From positions 558,001 through 622,000 of the forward strand of contig NZ_LT629793.1 in the NCBI RefSeq assembly GCF_900105735.1: 64,000 bases of DNA. The letters are read 5' to 3'. Positions 15,802 through 26,293 of the stretch are shown here, in pieces. The notes under the pieces were generated by a model. That model had not been told where the DNA came from. It made no database searches and was given only the letters and a program-made list of their open reading frames with translations. Each line of letters begins with the position of its first letter. Positions within the stretch are counted from its first letter, which is position 1. This DNA comes from Pseudomonas yamanorum (GTDB lineage Bacteria > Pseudomonadota > Gammaproteobacteria > Pseudomonadales > Pseudomonadaceae). The position numbers and the translations under genes were made by a program.

Positions 15802-16548
15802 ATGAATCTGCACGCCATCGCCGCGACGCTTTTTGCGTTTTTCACGCTGCTTCCTTACTCGGTGCAAGCCGCAACCCCCATCACCCATGTCGCGATCTAC
15901 CGAGGCCCCGCGGGCTGCGATGAATGCTCAGAGAAGGTTAAAACAGCCCTGCTGCGCGTCCGCCCGAATGCGCAGATTGACTTTGTAGGTGCTGATGAAT
16001 CGATCGACATCACGCGGCAAAGCCTCGCTCGTTATGACCTCTACGTTCAACCCGGCGGGGGCCAGGACATCCCTGCGGCGCTTGATAGTTTGGGGGATGC
16101 GCGGGTGCAAGCCATTCGTGACTTTGTCGTCCAGGGTGGGCGCTACCTGGGGCTGTGTATGGGCGCTTATCTGGCCGATGACAGCAATTTTGGCCTGATA
16201 CCCTACGACCTTGATTCAGAGGCGGGCAGGCCTGGGTTTGAGGTCGCGGGCATTGCGGACGCGGCAGTGCAGGTTGTGTGGGATGGGAAAGCCGATAGCG
16301 TCTTTTATCAGGATGGGCCTTACTTTCCCAAGCCTGACGCGACCTCGCCTTCTTCAACCATTGCGACCTACCGGAATGGTGATGTGGCGGCAGCGCGTTA
16401 CACCTATGAAAAGGGGGTAGTGGTGCTGAGTGGCCCGCATCCTGAGGCGGATTGGGAGTGGTTCGAGAAGGCGAATATTCCTTCGAGCGAGATGCCGCGG
16501 AGTGAGCTTTTTGGGGCGTTAGTGCGCAGCATTGAAGAGCGCAGGTAG
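15802..16548 (+). CDS. BPL_N domain protein (class I amidotransferase fold), exported
   Basis: A 248-residue protein with a signal peptide of about 23 residues (LFAFFTLLPYSVQA before ATPITHV). The mature part has the glutamine-amidotransferase-like fold found at the N-terminus of some biotin-protein ligases: VQPGGGQDI for the oxyanion region and YLGLCMGAYLA with the nucleophile-like cysteine, then VVLSGPHPEADW with a histidine near the end. Start ATG 15802 was chosen because it begins the signal peptide; an upstream in-frame extension lacks one. Function of such exported members is not known. Ribosome binding site weak. Confidence 0.75.
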   Translation: MNLHAIAATLFAFFTLLPYSVQAATPITHVAIYRGPAGCDECSEKVKTALLRVRPNAQIDFVGADESIDITRQSLARYDLYVQPGGGQDIPAALDSLGDARVQAIRDFVVQGGRYLGLCMGAYLADDSNFGLIPYDLDSEAGRPGFEVAGIADAAVQVVWDGKADSVFYQDGPYFPKPDATSPSSTIATYRNGDVAAARYTYEKGVVVLSGPHPEADWEWFEKANIPSSEMPRSELFGALVRSIEERR

Positions 16549-16643
16549 GGGGGCAGACCACCCGTCAGCGAAGATCGAGCCAGAACGGTCATTTGAAATT
16601 GTCTGTAACCCACAAGCGCTTTAGCATCGCGTGCAAATAACCA

Positions 16644-17135
16644 ATGGTCGACAGGCGCACCGCTATGACGAGCTCTGCACACATTTGCTTCAACTCAAAA
16701 CAGGTGGGTTTGACGTTGTCAGACGTTGCCAGACATCTGCGAGAAAATTCCTCGTGGCACGTCTCGGTAACGGAGTGGCGCGGCTATGGGATGGTTATCC
16801 CGCAATTGCTGGTCCATACCCCCACGCCATTTCTGATTCAAATAGAGGACGACCCAGACTGGGTACCTGGGGAGATTCAGGAAATTATTGAATGGGAAAA
16901 CCTCGACCCGAACGCCGAGATCGCGCAAAAAATAGCTGAATGTGACGCGAGGCTGGCCATCCAGTCGACCACGCCAGACCAGGTGATTAATGACGGTTCG
17001 TCGATTACTGTCTCTACACTGGGTTCGGCGATAGACCCTTGCGATCCGGACATTTCGGATGTGCTGATGCTGTTGTGTCGCAAGCTTGAAGGCGTCATTC
17101 ACGACTGTGTAAATGGCGGGGTCACCGTCCGCTGA
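16644..17135 (+). CDS. Hypothetical protein, 163 residues or shorter
   Basis: An acidic soluble protein without recognised domain. Codon use and the ordered pattern VIPQLLVHTPTPFLIQIEDD and a C-terminal helix (DISDVLMLLCRKLEG) support a real gene. ATG 16644 and ATG 16665 are both possible; the latter has AGGCG at fair distance. A perfect inverted repeat with a short T-run follows the stop. It could be an immunity-type protein, but nothing decides this. Confidence 0.5.
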   Translation: MVDRRTAMTSSAHICFNSKQVGLTLSDVARHLRENSSWHVSVTEWRGYGMVIPQLLVHTPTPFLIQIEDDPDWVPGEIQEIIEWENLDPNAEIAQKIAECDARLAIQSTTPDQVINDGSSITVSTLGSAIDPCDPDISDVLMLLCRKLEGVIHDCVNGGVTVR

Positions 17136-17163
17136 TTGAAAAATCGGAGTTATGAAAAATCGA

Positions 17164-17205
17164 GGTCAGACCACCACAGGTTTAAATGTGGTCTGACCCC
17201 ATTTT
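17164..17205 (+). terminator. Terminator-like palindrome, copy 1
   Basis: GGTCAGACCAC (17164-17174) and GTGGTCTGACC (17188-17198) form a perfect 11-bp stem, loop CACAGGTTTAAAT, then CCATTTTG. A close copy is at 18113-18150. Both flank the nitrilase-like gene in the same orientation. Confidence 0.7.
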
Positions 17206-17235
17206 GCGCTGCTTCTTTTGTCAGACAGGGTGTGT

Positions 17236-18030
17236 TCATTTTGAGCGTGGACCGGATAACACATAGCGACTTGCCTCTTCCATCAAGTCATCGCACATAG
17301 GATTGGCTTTGAGCAGGTACGCAGCCGGGTCGATTATCGACAAGCCAAGGGACGTCTCTTCTGTGGCAGATGCCCAAACTTCTCCCATAGGCCCGACAAT
17401 CTGGCTTTCACCTCTGAATGTCGCCTCTGAGCCTGCATACATTTCCACACCGGTACGATTGGCACAGATTAGCGGAGTGGCGTTTTCCATTGCGCGAATA
17501 CGCGCAAGCTGGGTCGTCCAAGGTCCGCCATAGTTGGCTGGACAACACAGTAGCTGTGCACCCTGGCGCACCAGCAGGCGGGCGGCTTCTGGCATCCAGA
17601 GGTCAAAACAAGTCAGAACGCCAAATCGGCAGGTTCCATCATCGAAACAGGTGAATGAATCGCCAGGTGTGAAGAGCGGCTTTTCTATGCGTGACAGATG
17701 GCACTTGCGTTGTTTCCCCAACCATCGCCCTCGCGATACGACAATCGCTGTGTTGTAGATCTGATCGCCATCTCGCTCAGCAATACCCGCAATGAGCGTT
17801 GCATCCTTGTCTGCCGACAGTTGTAGCAAGAACTGCGCGGTGGGCCCATCAAGCGCCAACTCGGCGTGCCTGGACAGTGCCTCACGTGAGTCGTGAAAAT
17901 AACCGATGGTGCAAAGCTCAGGCATCACCAAGAGATCAAATTGCGCCGAATCTACGAGATCGCGAATCTTCCTGAAGTTTGCTGCAGGATTGCCAAACGA
18001 AACAGGGTATTGCAAAAACGCCGTGAGCAT
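17236..18030 (-). CDS. Carbon-nitrogen hydrolase (nitrilase superfamily)
   Basis: A 264-residue cytosolic enzyme that hydrolyses an amide, nitrile or carbamoyl bond. The Glu-Lys-Cys triad is present: E38 (MPELCTIGY), K109 (QRKCHL) and C141 (GVLTCFDLWMPE). Length is that of single-domain omega-amidases and N-carbamoyl or aliphatic amidases. No ABC transporter or catabolic partners adjoin it, so the substrate stays open. It stands as a single gene between two copies of the same palindrome. Confidence 0.87.
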   Translation of the reverse strand: MLTAFLQYPVSFGNPAANFRKIRDLVDSAQFDLLVMPELCTIGYFHDSREALSRHAELALDGPTAQFLLQLSADKDATLIAGIAERDGDQIYNTAIVVSRGRWLGKQRKCHLSRIEKPLFTPGDSFTCFDDGTCRFGVLTCFDLWMPEAARLLVRQGAQLLCCPANYGGPWTTQLARIRAMENATPLICANRTGVEMYAGSEATFRGESQIVGPMGEVWASATEETSLGLSIIDPAAYLLKANPMCDDLMEEASRYVLSGPRSK

Positions 18031-18112
18031 AAAGTCGTCCAGCCATTAAAGAGGTTTTCCGGGCCCGGGCTTATCTTCCGATGGGCGGCGTCAAGTCGAA
18101 CGACAACAAATC

Positions 18113-18150
18113 GGGTCAGACCACCCTTGTTTTAAATGTGGTCCTACCCC
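18113..18150. repeat. Terminator-like palindrome, copy 2
   Basis: GGGTCAGACCAC, a spacer and TTTAAATGTGGTC-CTACCCC repeat the palindrome at 17164 with one inserted difference in the right arm. It lies between the nitrilase gene and the 141-residue membrane gene and would end leftward transcription of the latter. Confidence 0.65.
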
Positions 18151-18172
18151 CGACTTTGCAATTTTGGACAGG

Positions 18173-18598
18173 CTACTTGAAATAGCCTGTGCGGCGTATC
18201 CGCAGGCTGTAGACCCAAACGGCAATCAGCAAGGCTGCTTGTAGGGCGGCCGGCAGTACGAACCAGGCAACCTGCACATATTGGCTGGCCGATACCAGGA
18301 AAACTTCCGGAAGCATGAGCGGGATTAGCATCAGCCCGAAAAGTAACGAGCCCAATAGAAACCACGAAGATTTTGCACTGCGCAACCACAGCAACAGGCT
18401 ACCCACGGCCAACAGAATGCAGGTCAGCGCAGCGGGGAGCAGCATGATGATCGAGATATCACCCGTCCTGGCCATACCCCAGCCGTCGCTGACCACCCAG
18501 TAGGCAATTTTTATTGTGAGAATCAAGCAATAAGCCACCGAAAATGTGACCATCGCCGGGCGCGAGGGGTTTCTTACCTGAGATGTACTTGTGTCCAT
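18173..18598 (-). CDS. Small four-helix membrane protein
   Basis: 141 residues with four predicted membrane helices (about 17-38, 49-70, 78-99 and 107-131), short loops and a basic C-terminus (SLRIRRTGYFK). No conserved family motif recognised. It stands alone; a palindrome follows it. Possibly a stress or transport accessory protein; unknown. Confidence 0.65.
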   Translation of the reverse strand: MDTSTSQVRNPSRPAMVTFSVAYCLILTIKIAYWVVSDGWGMARTGDISIIMLLPAALTCILLAVGSLLLWLRSAKSSWFLLGSLLFGLMLIPLMLPEVFLVSASQYVQVAWFVLPAALQAALLIAVWVYSLRIRRTGYFK

Positions 18599-18707
18599 AA
18601 GTTCCAGATCCAGCGACAGGCCGGATCATCCAGCCAACCGCTGCAGTCTACCGAACGCTCGGGCAATCACGAAGCTGCCGGCGAACATGGCGCACGTCGA
18701 GCAAAAC

Positions 18708-21236
18708 TCAGCCCAACTCGCGCCCCAAAAACGGCGCAGTCCGGCTGCTCTTGCTCTTCGCCACCTTCTGCGGCGTGCCACTCACCACCACCTTCCCGCC
18801 TCGATCCCCGGCCCCCGGCCCGATATCAATCACCCAATCACTCTGCGCCACGACACGCATTTCATGCTCCACCACAATCACCGTATGCCCCGCCTCCACC
18901 AGATGATTCAACTGGCTCAACAACCGATCCACATCCCGCGGATGCAGCCCGGTCGTCGGCTCATCCAGCACATACAACGTCGCGCCCCGCGCATTACGTT
19001 GCAGCTCGGTCGCCAGCTTGATCCGCTGCGCCTCCCCGCCCGACAACTCGGTCGCCGGCTGCCCAAGGCGCAAATACCCCAAGCCAATATCCCGCAGCAC
19101 TTGCAGCGAGCGCAGCACACCCGGCTCTTCGGCAAATACCTCCACCGCCTGTTCAACCGTCAGCCCCAGCACTTGGGCGATGGTCAGGCCTTCCCACTTG
19201 ATCGCTAACGTCTCCGGGTTGTACCGCGCCCCGTGGCACGTCGGGCATGGCGCGTACACGCTGGGCATGAACAGCAATTCAACGCTGACAAAACCCTCGC
19301 CTTCGCAGTTCGGGCAGCGCCCTTTGGCGACGTTGAAGGAGAACTGCCCGGCGTCGAAATGACGCTTTTTAGCCGCAGGTGTGGCGGCGAACAGTTTGCG
19401 CACGTTGTCGAACAGCCCGGTGTAGGTCGCGAGGTTGGAACGTGGGGTGCGGCCGATGGGTTTCTGGTCCACTTGCACCAGGCGGCGGATGTGTTCCAGC
19501 CCGCCACTGATGCGGCCACCGCTGGTTTGTGGGGCGTCGTCTTCGAGGCTGGGTTCGTCTTCGGTTTCCACCACGCGGCCCAGGCCTGCGCCTACCAGTT
19601 CCAATAGCGCCTGGCTGACGAGGCTGGATTTGCCCGAGCCGGAGATGCCGGTGACAGCGGTGAAGCAGCCCAGGGGGAAGTCCACGCTGAGGTCGTTGAG
19701 GTTATTGCGCGTGACGCCTTCCAGGCTCAGCCAGCCGGTGGGTTGGCGCGGTGGTTGGCTGACCGGGCGCTTTTCGGCGAACAGGTATTCGCGGGTTTGC
19801 GAGGCTTCAATCTGCGCGAGGCCGGCGGGTGGGCCGCTGTAGAGGACTTGGCCGCCGTGTTCGCCCGCAGCGGGACCGACGTCGATCAGCCAGTCGGCGC
19901 GGCGCATGGTTTCCAGGTCGTGTTCCACCACGAACAGCGAGTTGCCGGCGGCCTTCAGGCGGTCGAGGGCGGCGAACAGGGCTTCGCCATCGGCAGGGTG
20001 CAGGCCGGCGGAAGGTTCGTCGAGTACGTAGATCACGCCGAACAGTTGCGAGCCCAGTTGGGTGGCCAGGCGCAGGCGTTGCAGTTCGCCGGATGACAAG
20101 GTCGGGGTGCTGCGCTCCAGGGCCAGGTAGCCGAGGCCGAGGTCGGTCAGGGTGCTGACGCGTTCGAGCAGGTCCTGGGCGATGCGTTGGGCGGCCAGGC
20201 GTTTTTCCACGGAGAGTTTTTTATCGCCCTGCCCTTCAGCCACCGGGCGCAGGAGCTCGGCGAGTTGCAGCAGGGACATTTGCGACAGCTCGCCAATGTC
20301 CACGCCGGCAAATTTCACCGACAGCGCGGCCTTGTTCAGGCGTTTGCCTTCGCACAGCGGGCATGGGCTGCCTTGCATGAATTGCGACACGCGCTTTTTC
20401 ATCAGGGCGCTTTGGGAATGGGTGAAGGTGTGCAGGATGTAGCGTCGAGCACCGGTGAAGGTGCCTTGGTAGCTGGGTTCGAGTTTGCGTTTGAGGGCGT
20501 CGCGGGTTTGCGCGGGCGTGAAGCCGGCATATACCGGGACGGTGGGGGTTTCTTCGGTGAAGAGGATCCAGTCGCGCTGCTTTTTCGGCAGATCTCTCCA
20601 TGGGATGTCGACGTCGTAGCCCAAGGTGACAAGGATGTCGCGCTGGTTCTGGCCTTGCCACGCCAGCGGCCAGGACGCTACGGCGCGCTGGCGGATGGTG
20701 AGGGAAGGATCGGGCACCATCAGGGCTTCGGTCACTTCGTACACCCGGCCCAGGCCGTGGCATTGCGGGCACGCGCCTTGGGGCAGGTTGGGGGAAAAGT
20801 CCTCGGCGTACAGCATCGGTTGCCCCGCCGGGTAGCTGCCGGCGCGGGAGTAGAGCATGCGGATCAGGCTGGACAAGGTGGTGACGCTGCCCACTGAGGA
20901 CCGTGTGCTGGGTGTGCCGCGCTGCTGTTGCAGGGCCACGGCAGGTGGCAGGCCTTCGATGGAGTCGACGTCGGGCACACCAACCTGGTCGATCAGGCGA
21001 CGGGCATAGGGCGCGACGGATTCGAAGTAGCGGCGCTGGGCTTCGGCGTAGACGGTGGAGAATGCCAGCGAGGACTTGCCGGAGCCTGACACGCCGGTGA
21101 ACACCACCAGGGCATCACGGGGGATGTCCACGTCGACATTGCGCAGGTTGTGTTCCCGGGCACCCCGCACCCGCACGAAGCCTGGGCGTTGGGTGGTGAG
21201 TGAGGTGTCTGGGGGAAGATTGCGCTGGGAAGTCAT
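18708..21236 (-). CDS. Excinuclease ABC subunit A, class II (UvrA2-like)
   Basis: An 842-residue DNA-binding ABC ATPase with two nucleotide-binding cassettes. Each has Walker A (GVSGSGKSSLAF near the start; GISGSGKSSLV in the second half), an ABC signature (LSSGELQR; LSGGEAQR) and Walker B followed by DEP. Zinc-binding cysteine pairs appear as CPQCHG, CPLCEG, CPNCEG and CPTCHG. It is about 100 residues shorter than housekeeping UvrA and lacks the UvrB-binding segment, as in class II UvrA. Such proteins are linked to drug or lesion tolerance. Start ATG 21236 follows AAGGTT; a frame extension to 21275 has no such signal. Confidence 0.88.
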   Translation of the reverse strand: MTSQRNLPPDTSLTTQRPGFVRVRGAREHNLRNVDVDIPRDALVVFTGVSGSGKSSLAFSTVYAEAQRRYFESVAPYARRLIDQVGVPDVDSIEGLPPAVALQQQRGTPSTRSSVGSVTTLSSLIRMLYSRAGSYPAGQPMLYAEDFSPNLPQGACPQCHGLGRVYEVTEALMVPDPSLTIRQRAVASWPLAWQGQNQRDILVTLGYDVDIPWRDLPKKQRDWILFTEETPTVPVYAGFTPAQTRDALKRKLEPSYQGTFTGARRYILHTFTHSQSALMKKRVSQFMQGSPCPLCEGKRLNKAALSVKFAGVDIGELSQMSLLQLAELLRPVAEGQGDKKLSVEKRLAAQRIAQDLLERVSTLTDLGLGYLALERSTPTLSSGELQRLRLATQLGSQLFGVIYVLDEPSAGLHPADGEALFAALDRLKAAGNSLFVVEHDLETMRRADWLIDVGPAAGEHGGQVLYSGPPAGLAQIEASQTREYLFAEKRPVSQPPRQPTGWLSLEGVTRNNLNDLSVDFPLGCFTAVTGISGSGKSSLVSQALLELVGAGLGRVVETEDEPSLEDDAPQTSGGRISGGLEHIRRLVQVDQKPIGRTPRSNLATYTGLFDNVRKLFAATPAAKKRHFDAGQFSFNVAKGRCPNCEGEGFVSVELLFMPSVYAPCPTCHGARYNPETLAIKWEGLTIAQVLGLTVEQAVEVFAEEPGVLRSLQVLRDIGLGYLRLGQPATELSGGEAQRIKLATELQRNARGATLYVLDEPTTGLHPRDVDRLLSQLNHLVEAGHTVIVVEHEMRVVAQSDWVIDIGPGAGDRGGKVVVSGTPQKVAKSKSSRTAPFLGRELG

Positions 21237-21274
21237 GGGTAACCTTATCGGTGTGTTCAAGGCAGTGAAGATCA

Positions 21275-21370
21275 ACTGTGGGAGCCGGGCTTGCCCGCGA
21301 TGACGGTGTACCAGTTACCGGATGGGGTGCCTGACACTCCGCCATCGCGGGCAAGCCCGGCTCCCACAGT
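21275..21370. repeat. REPIN-like REP doublet, GTGGGAGC family
   Basis: ACTGTGGGAGCCGGGCTTGC (from 21275) is repeated as its reverse complement ending at 21370; the arms of about 30 bases are near perfect, around a short spacer. This is the common paired REP of fluorescent pseudomonads, moved by RAYT transposases located elsewhere. Confidence 0.85.
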
Positions 21371-21401
21371 GGCTTGGTGTTGCTGGCTGGATCTTCATTC
21401 G

Positions 21402-23111
21402 TCACATCATTCGGGAGGTCAGCACCGAGCGCACCCGTTGCGCCAATTCATCCGGGCCATAGGGTTTGCTCAGCAGGTGAATGTCGGTGCCCAGCAGGTG
21501 GTTGCTGGAAAGAATGTCGCGGGTATGCCCGGACGTGAACAGCACCGCTATCGCCGGCACTTGCTCCCGCGCCCATTCGGCCAGGTCGGTGCTTTTGACC
21601 CGGCCCGGCATCACGACGTCGGTAAAAATCAGGTCCGGTTGCAGGCCGGCCTGGAGCATCAGCATGGCCCGGTCGCCGTCTTCGGCGGTGAGCACGGTGT
21701 AGCCGGATTGTTCGAGCAATTCCACCGCGGCCGCGCGTACGCCTTCGTTGTCCTCCACCACCAGGATGGTCTCCTGGCCGCCGCTGTGTTGTGTGAGCTG
21801 GACGGGCGTATCGTGGCTTTCCGGCTCTCCGAGGTTGCGCGGGAAATACATCTGCACCACGGTGCCGCTGCCCTCCACGCTTTCGACCTCCACATGCCCG
21901 CCACTTTGGCGCACGAACCCGAACACCATGCTCAGGCCCAGGCCGGTACCGTGCCCATTCGGCTTGGTGGTGAAAAACGGTTCAAAGGCCCGTGCCAGGA
22001 TCGTCGGTGACATACCGGCGCCGCTGTCGGCGACGGCCAGGCGCACGTATTCACCGGGGTTGATGCTTTTGCCGGCGCAGTCCGGGGGATTGAGGATGAT
22101 GTTTTCGCCGGTGATCCGAATCACGCCCTCGCCTTTCATGGCATCCCGGGCGTTGATCGCCAGGTTGAGCAGTGCGTTTTCCAGTTGGTTGCGGTCGACG
22201 TTAATGCACCACGGATTCTGGGGCAGTTGCACATCAATGTGGATGGTTTCTCCCAACGCCCGCTGCAGCAATTCACCCAGGCCTTCGTAGATGCGCAATG
22301 GGTTGTACACCGCCGGCGACAGCGGCTGGCGACGGGCGAACGCCAACAGCTGCGAGGTCAGTTTGGCCCCGCGCTCCACTGCCGCGATGGCGGCGCTGAC
22401 GCGGCGCTGCACCTGGAGGTTGTCCGGTTCATGCCGGGCCAGCAGGTGCAGATTGCCGGAGACCACTTGCAGCAGGTTATTGAAGTCGTGGGCCACGCCG
22501 CCGGTCAGGCCGCCAATGGCTTCCAGCTTCTGTGATTGACGCAGCTGTTCTTCGGCGGCGGAACGGGCCTGCACTTCGGCGGCGACACGCTGCTCGAGGT
22601 TGTGGGTGAGTTCCTGGCGCAGGCGCTCGGAGATCATGTGTTCAGTGGTCTCCACCACAATCGCCAGGACCCCGGCCGGTTGCTGATCGTCACCGGCCAC
22701 GGGGCTGTAATACAGGTCCATCCACACTTGTTCCGGACGGCCGTCGCGCAACAGCTCCAGGGGCAAGTTGCGATAGGACAAGGTGCCGCCGGCCAGGCAG
22801 GTGTCGACCACATTGCGGTTGAAGTCGGCGACTTCCGGCCAGCCCAGTTCTACCGGCGCCCCCAACAGATACGGGTGGCGACCGCCGGCAAACACCGAAT
22901 AGCTGTCGTTGTAGATCATGTAACCCGCCCGTCCCCACAGCATGACCATAGGAATGGGCGATGCCAGCATCAGTTGCACGGCACTGGTCAGGCTGGAGGG
23001 CCAGGCGCCAATGGGGCCGAGGTCGGTAGTGGACCAGTCGAATGCGCGAATCCTCTGGGCCATTTCCCCAGCCCAGCCATCACAGCCATGGGTATCGGAT
23101 AAAAACTGCAT
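21402..23111 (-). CDS. Hybrid histidine kinase with PAS and receiver domains
   Basis: A 569-residue soluble sensor. A PAS-type region (about 35-165) is followed by a coiled linker, the HisKA box with phospho-acceptor H208 (GGVAHDFNNLLQ), an HATPase with NAINARDAM and GTGLGLSMV, and a C-terminal receiver with VVEDNEG and the phospho-acceptor in FTDVVMPG. No membrane helix, so it senses inside the cell. The H-box HDFNN is typical of the HWE/PAS-HisKA group often seen in Pseudomonas. No separate regulator adjoins it. Start ATG 23111 is preferred over TTG 23126, though neither has a good ribosome site. Confidence 0.85.
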   Translation of the reverse strand: MQFLSDTHGCDGWAGEMAQRIRAFDWSTTDLGPIGAWPSSLTSAVQLMLASPIPMVMLWGRAGYMIYNDSYSVFAGGRHPYLLGAPVELGWPEVADFNRNVVDTCLAGGTLSYRNLPLELLRDGRPEQVWMDLYYSPVAGDDQQPAGVLAIVVETTEHMISERLRQELTHNLEQRVAAEVQARSAAEEQLRQSQKLEAIGGLTGGVAHDFNNLLQVVSGNLHLLARHEPDNLQVQRRVSAAIAAVERGAKLTSQLLAFARRQPLSPAVYNPLRIYEGLGELLQRALGETIHIDVQLPQNPWCINVDRNQLENALLNLAINARDAMKGEGVIRITGENIILNPPDCAGKSINPGEYVRLAVADSGAGMSPTILARAFEPFFTTKPNGHGTGLGLSMVFGFVRQSGGHVEVESVEGSGTVVQMYFPRNLGEPESHDTPVQLTQHSGGQETILVVEDNEGVRAAAVELLEQSGYTVLTAEDGDRAMLMLQAGLQPDLIFTDVVMPGRVKSTDLAEWAREQVPAIAVLFTSGHTRDILSSNHLLGTDIHLLSKPYGPDELAQRVRSVLTSRMM

Positions 23112-23224
23112 CAGTCGGCTCGGCAAAAAGATAAAGGTGGGCGGCGATGAACACTTTGAGCCCGACAGCGGCGGTTGGTTTCATCGCATATTGCTTATGC
23201 CGGTATGAAGGAGCAAGAGCCGGC

Positions 23225-26200
23225 TCAGCGAAAATCCCGGCTGCGCACACTGATGCCCGACAGCAACGGGGTCAGGTCGGTCAGGCGCCCGGCGATCAGG
23301 TGCCGAACCTCCCCCACTGCCTCCCAGCGCCCATCCACTTTAAGCAACCGCGAACCCACCAACGCCTGGCGCTGCCGCTCGGCCAGATCGCGCCAGACCA
23401 CCACGTTGATATTGCCGAACTCATCTTCCAGGGTGACGAAGGTAACGCCGCTGGCCGTGCCCGGGCGCTGTCGTCCGGTGACCAGGCCGGCGACGCTGAC
23501 GTTGCGCCCATGCTCAACCAGCAGCAATTCCTTGGAACTGCGGCAGCGTCGTGCGCGCAATTCATCGCGCAACAATGCCAGGGGATGTGGACCCAGGGTA
23601 GTACCGACGCTGGCGTAGTCGGCATACAGGTCTTCGCCCACTGTCGGTTGCGGCAGTTCCACCACCGCTTCTTCGGGGCTGACCACACCGGCAAACAGGC
23701 CCAGTTGCTTCTGCAACCCGGCCACCTCCCAGCGCGCCCGGTGCCGATGCCCGGCCAGGCCGCGCAAGGCACCGGCATCCGCCAGCAGTTCCTGGGCACG
23801 GGTGTCCAATCGGGCGCGCTCGCCCAGGTCGGCAATGTCAAAAAACGCCCGTGCCTGACGCGCATTTTCGATACGTCGGCCATCTTCTTCGCGAAACCCG
23901 GAGATCATCCGCAAGCCCATGCGGATCGCCGGTTGCTGGCCTTCGATCGGTTCCAGGCTGCAGTCCCAGTCGCTGGCTTGCACATCCACCGGGCGGATCT
24001 GCAAATGATGGCGGCGGGCGTCCTGCAGGATCTGGTCCGGGCTGTAGAAACCCATGGGCCAGCTGTTGATCAGGGCGCAGGCAAACGCCGCCGGTTCATG
24101 GCATTTGAGCCAGCAACTGGCGTAGGTCAGCAAGGCGAAACTGGCGGCGTGGGACTCGGGAAAACCGTAGCTGCCAAAGCCCTTGATCTGCTCGAAGATC
24201 TGCGCGGCGAAGGCTTCGGTGTAGCCATTTTTCAGCATGCCGGTGCGCAAGCGTTGCTGGTGGGGTTCGAGGCCGCCGTGGCGTTTCCAGGCGGCCATGG
24301 AGCGGCGCAGTTGGTCGGCTTCGCCGGGTGTGTAATCGGCGGCGACCATGGCGATCTGCATGACCTGCTCCTGGAACAGCGGGATGCCCAGGGTGCGTTT
24401 GAGCACGCTTTCCAGTTCCGGCGACGGGTAGGTTTCGGGTTCTTCTTTGTTACGTCGCCGCAAGTACGGATGCACCATACCGCCCTGAATCGGCCCGGGC
24501 CGCACGATGGCGACCTCGATCACCAGGTCGTAGAACGCTTTCGGCCGCAGGCGGGGCAACATCGACATCTGTGCCCGCGACTCAATCTGGAACACGCCAA
24601 TGGTGTCGGCCTTGCTGATCATTGCGTAGGTCGCCGCGTCTTCCTTGGGCACCGAAGCCAGGCTGAGGTCCTGATTGCGATGGCGGCGCAGCAGGTCGAA
24701 GCAGCGGCGAATCGCACTGAGCATGCCCAGCGCGAGGATATCCACCTTGAGCAGGCCCACGGCGTCGAGGTCGTCCTTGTCCCACTGGATAATGGTGCGC
24801 TCGGCCATGGCGGCATTTTCTACCGGCACCAGAGTGTCCAGCGGGTGTTCGGAAATCACGAAGCCGCCGGGGTGCTGGGACAGATGCCGGGGGAAGCCGA
24901 TCAGTTGTTGGGTCAAGGTCAGCACCCGGCGCAGCACCGGGCTGTCGGGGTCGAAACCACCTTCGCGCAGGCGCTCCAGGGGTGGTGCCTCATCGCTCCA
25001 ACGCCCGCAGCAGTCGGCCAGGGCGTTGACCTGATCCGGCGGCAGCCCGAGGGCCTTGGCCACGTCCCGCACCGCGCCGGCGCCGTGGTAACTGCTGACC
25101 ACCGCCGTCAATGCGGCGCGGGTGCGGCCGTAGCGTTGGAAGACGTATTGCAGCACTTCTTCGCGGCGTTCGTGTTCGAAGTCCACGTCGATGTCCGGCG
25201 GCTCGTTGCGTTCCCGGGACAGGAAGCGCTCGAACAACATATTCATCAGGCTCGGGTCGATCTCGGTGATGCCCAGGGCAAAACACACCGCCGAGTTGGC
25301 CGCCGAGCCGCGGCCCTGGCACAGGATCGAACGGCTACGGGCGAAGCGCACAATGTCGTGTACGGTGAGGAAGTAGCTTTCGTAGCCCAGCTCGGTGATC
25401 AGCTTCAGCTCATCGTTGATCTGCCCAAGGGTCTTGGCGTCCACGCCGTGCGGCCAACGCTGGGCAATGCCCTCTTCGGTCAAGGTGCGCAACCAGCTCT
25501 CAGGCGTTTGCCCTTCGGGCACCAGTTCCCTCGGGTATTGATAGCGCAGTTGGCTGAGGTCGAAGGTGCAACGCCGGGCAATGTTCAGGGACTCTTCCAG
25601 CAAGTGTGCCGGGTACAGCGCGGCCAATGCGTCGAGGCTGCGCAAGTGCCGTTCGCCATTGGGATGCAGGCGCGCACCGGCTTCGGCCACCGGTACGTGG
25701 TGACGGATCGCGGTCATGGTGTCTTGCAAGGCACGGCGGCCACGCACATGCATATGCACATCGCCGCAGGCCACCGCCGGCAGGTGCAGGCTGGCGGCCA
25801 GGTTCAAGCGTTGTTCAAGGTGGCGGGCATCGTTCTGGCCGCAATGCAGCTCCACGGCCAGCCACAGGCGATCGGTAAAGGTGCTGCACAGCCATTGGAT
25901 ATGGGCCTGGGTGTCGGTGTCTTCGACCATCCATAACGCCAGCAAACCTCGCACGGATGTGAAGTCTTCCTGCAGCAGGCGGTAGTGACCTTTTTCTGCA
26001 CGGCGGCGGGCGATGGTGATCAGCCGGCACAGGTGCTGATAGCCCTCCAGGTTCTCCACCAGCAGCACCAGCTTCGGGCCGTTTTCCAGGCGCATCTCGC
26101 TGCCGATAATCAGCGGTAACTCGACTTCCTTGGCCACCTGCCAGGCACGGACGATACCCGACAAGGTGCATTCATCGGTGATCGCCAGCGCCTCGTAACC

Positions 26201-26293
26201 CTGCTGTTTGGCCCGCTCGAACAGTTCACGGGCACTGGAGGCGCCACGCTGGAAACTGAAGTTGGACAGGCAATGCAGCTCTGCGTACTTCAT
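23225..26293 (-). CDS. dnaE2: Error-prone DNA polymerase DnaE2 (ImuC)
   Basis: A 1022-residue C-family polymerase that works in SOS mutagenesis. It begins with a PHP domain ([19 protein letters not shown]), has the palm motif [15 protein letters not shown] near residues 380-395 with catalytic aspartates, the finger region and a C-terminal OB fold ([17 protein letters not shown]). Length matches DnaE2 rather than DnaE1, which is about 1160 residues. It overlaps the imuB stop by ATGA and is the last gene of the lexA2-imuA-imuB-dnaE2 operon. It needs ImuB for access to the sliding clamp. Confidence 0.95.
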   Translation of the reverse strand: MKYAELHCLSNFSFQRGASSARELFERAKQQGYEALAITDECTLSGIVRAWQVAKEVELPLIIGSEMRLENGPKLVLLVENLEGYQHLCRLITIARRRAEKGHYRLLQEDFTSVRGLLALWMVEDTDTQAHIQWLCSTFTDRLWLAVELHCGQNDARHLEQRLNLAASLHLPAVACGDVHMHVRGRRALQDTMTAIRHHVPVAEAGARLHPNGERHLRSLDALAALYPAHLLEESLNIARRCTFDLSQLRYQYPRELVPEGQTPESWLRTLTEEGIAQRWPHGVDAKTLGQINDELKLITELGYESYFLTVHDIVRFARSRSILCQGRGSAANSAVCFALGITEIDPSLMNMLFERFLSRERNEPPDIDVDFEHERREEVLQYVFQRYGRTRAALTAVVSSYHGAGAVRDVAKALGLPPDQVNALADCCGRWSDEAPPLERLREGGFDPDSPVLRRVLTLTQQLIGFPRHLSQHPGGFVISEHPLDTLVPVENAAMAERTIIQWDKDDLDAVGLLKVDILALGMLSAIRRCFDLLRRHRNQDLSLASVPKEDAATYAMISKADTIGVFQIESRAQMSMLPRLRPKAFYDLVIEVAIVRPGPIQGGMVHPYLRRRNKEEPETYPSPELESVLKRTLGIPLFQEQVMQIAMVAADYTPGEADQLRRSMAAWKRHGGLEPHQQRLRTGMLKNGYTEAFAAQIFEQIKGFGSYGFPESHAASFALLTYASCWLKCHEPAAFACALINSWPMGFYSPDQILQDARRHHLQIRPVDVQASDWDCSLEPIEGQQPAIRMGLRMISGFREEDGRRIENARQARAFFDIADLGERARLDTRAQELLADAGALRGLAGHRHRARWEVAGLQKQLGLFAGVVSPEEAVVELPQPTVGEDLYADYASVGTTLGPHPLALLRDELRARRCRSSKELLLVEHGRNVSVAGLVTGRQRPGTASGVTFVTLEDEFGNINVVVWRDLAERQRQALVGSRLLKVDGRWEAVGEVRHLIAGRLTDLTPLLSGISVRSRDFR

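Noticed and set aside
21275..21370. REP doublet considered as a CRISPR repeat or terminator
   Set aside because: Only two inverted copies, no regular direct repeats or spacers; sequence matches known REP style. No CRISPR array was seen anywhere in the window.
23147..25936. A 929-residue open frame antisense to dnaE2
   Set aside because: Very long but composed of Q/H/G-rich shadow sequence typical of GC-rich DNA; dnaE2 on the other strand has full domain structure and operon context.
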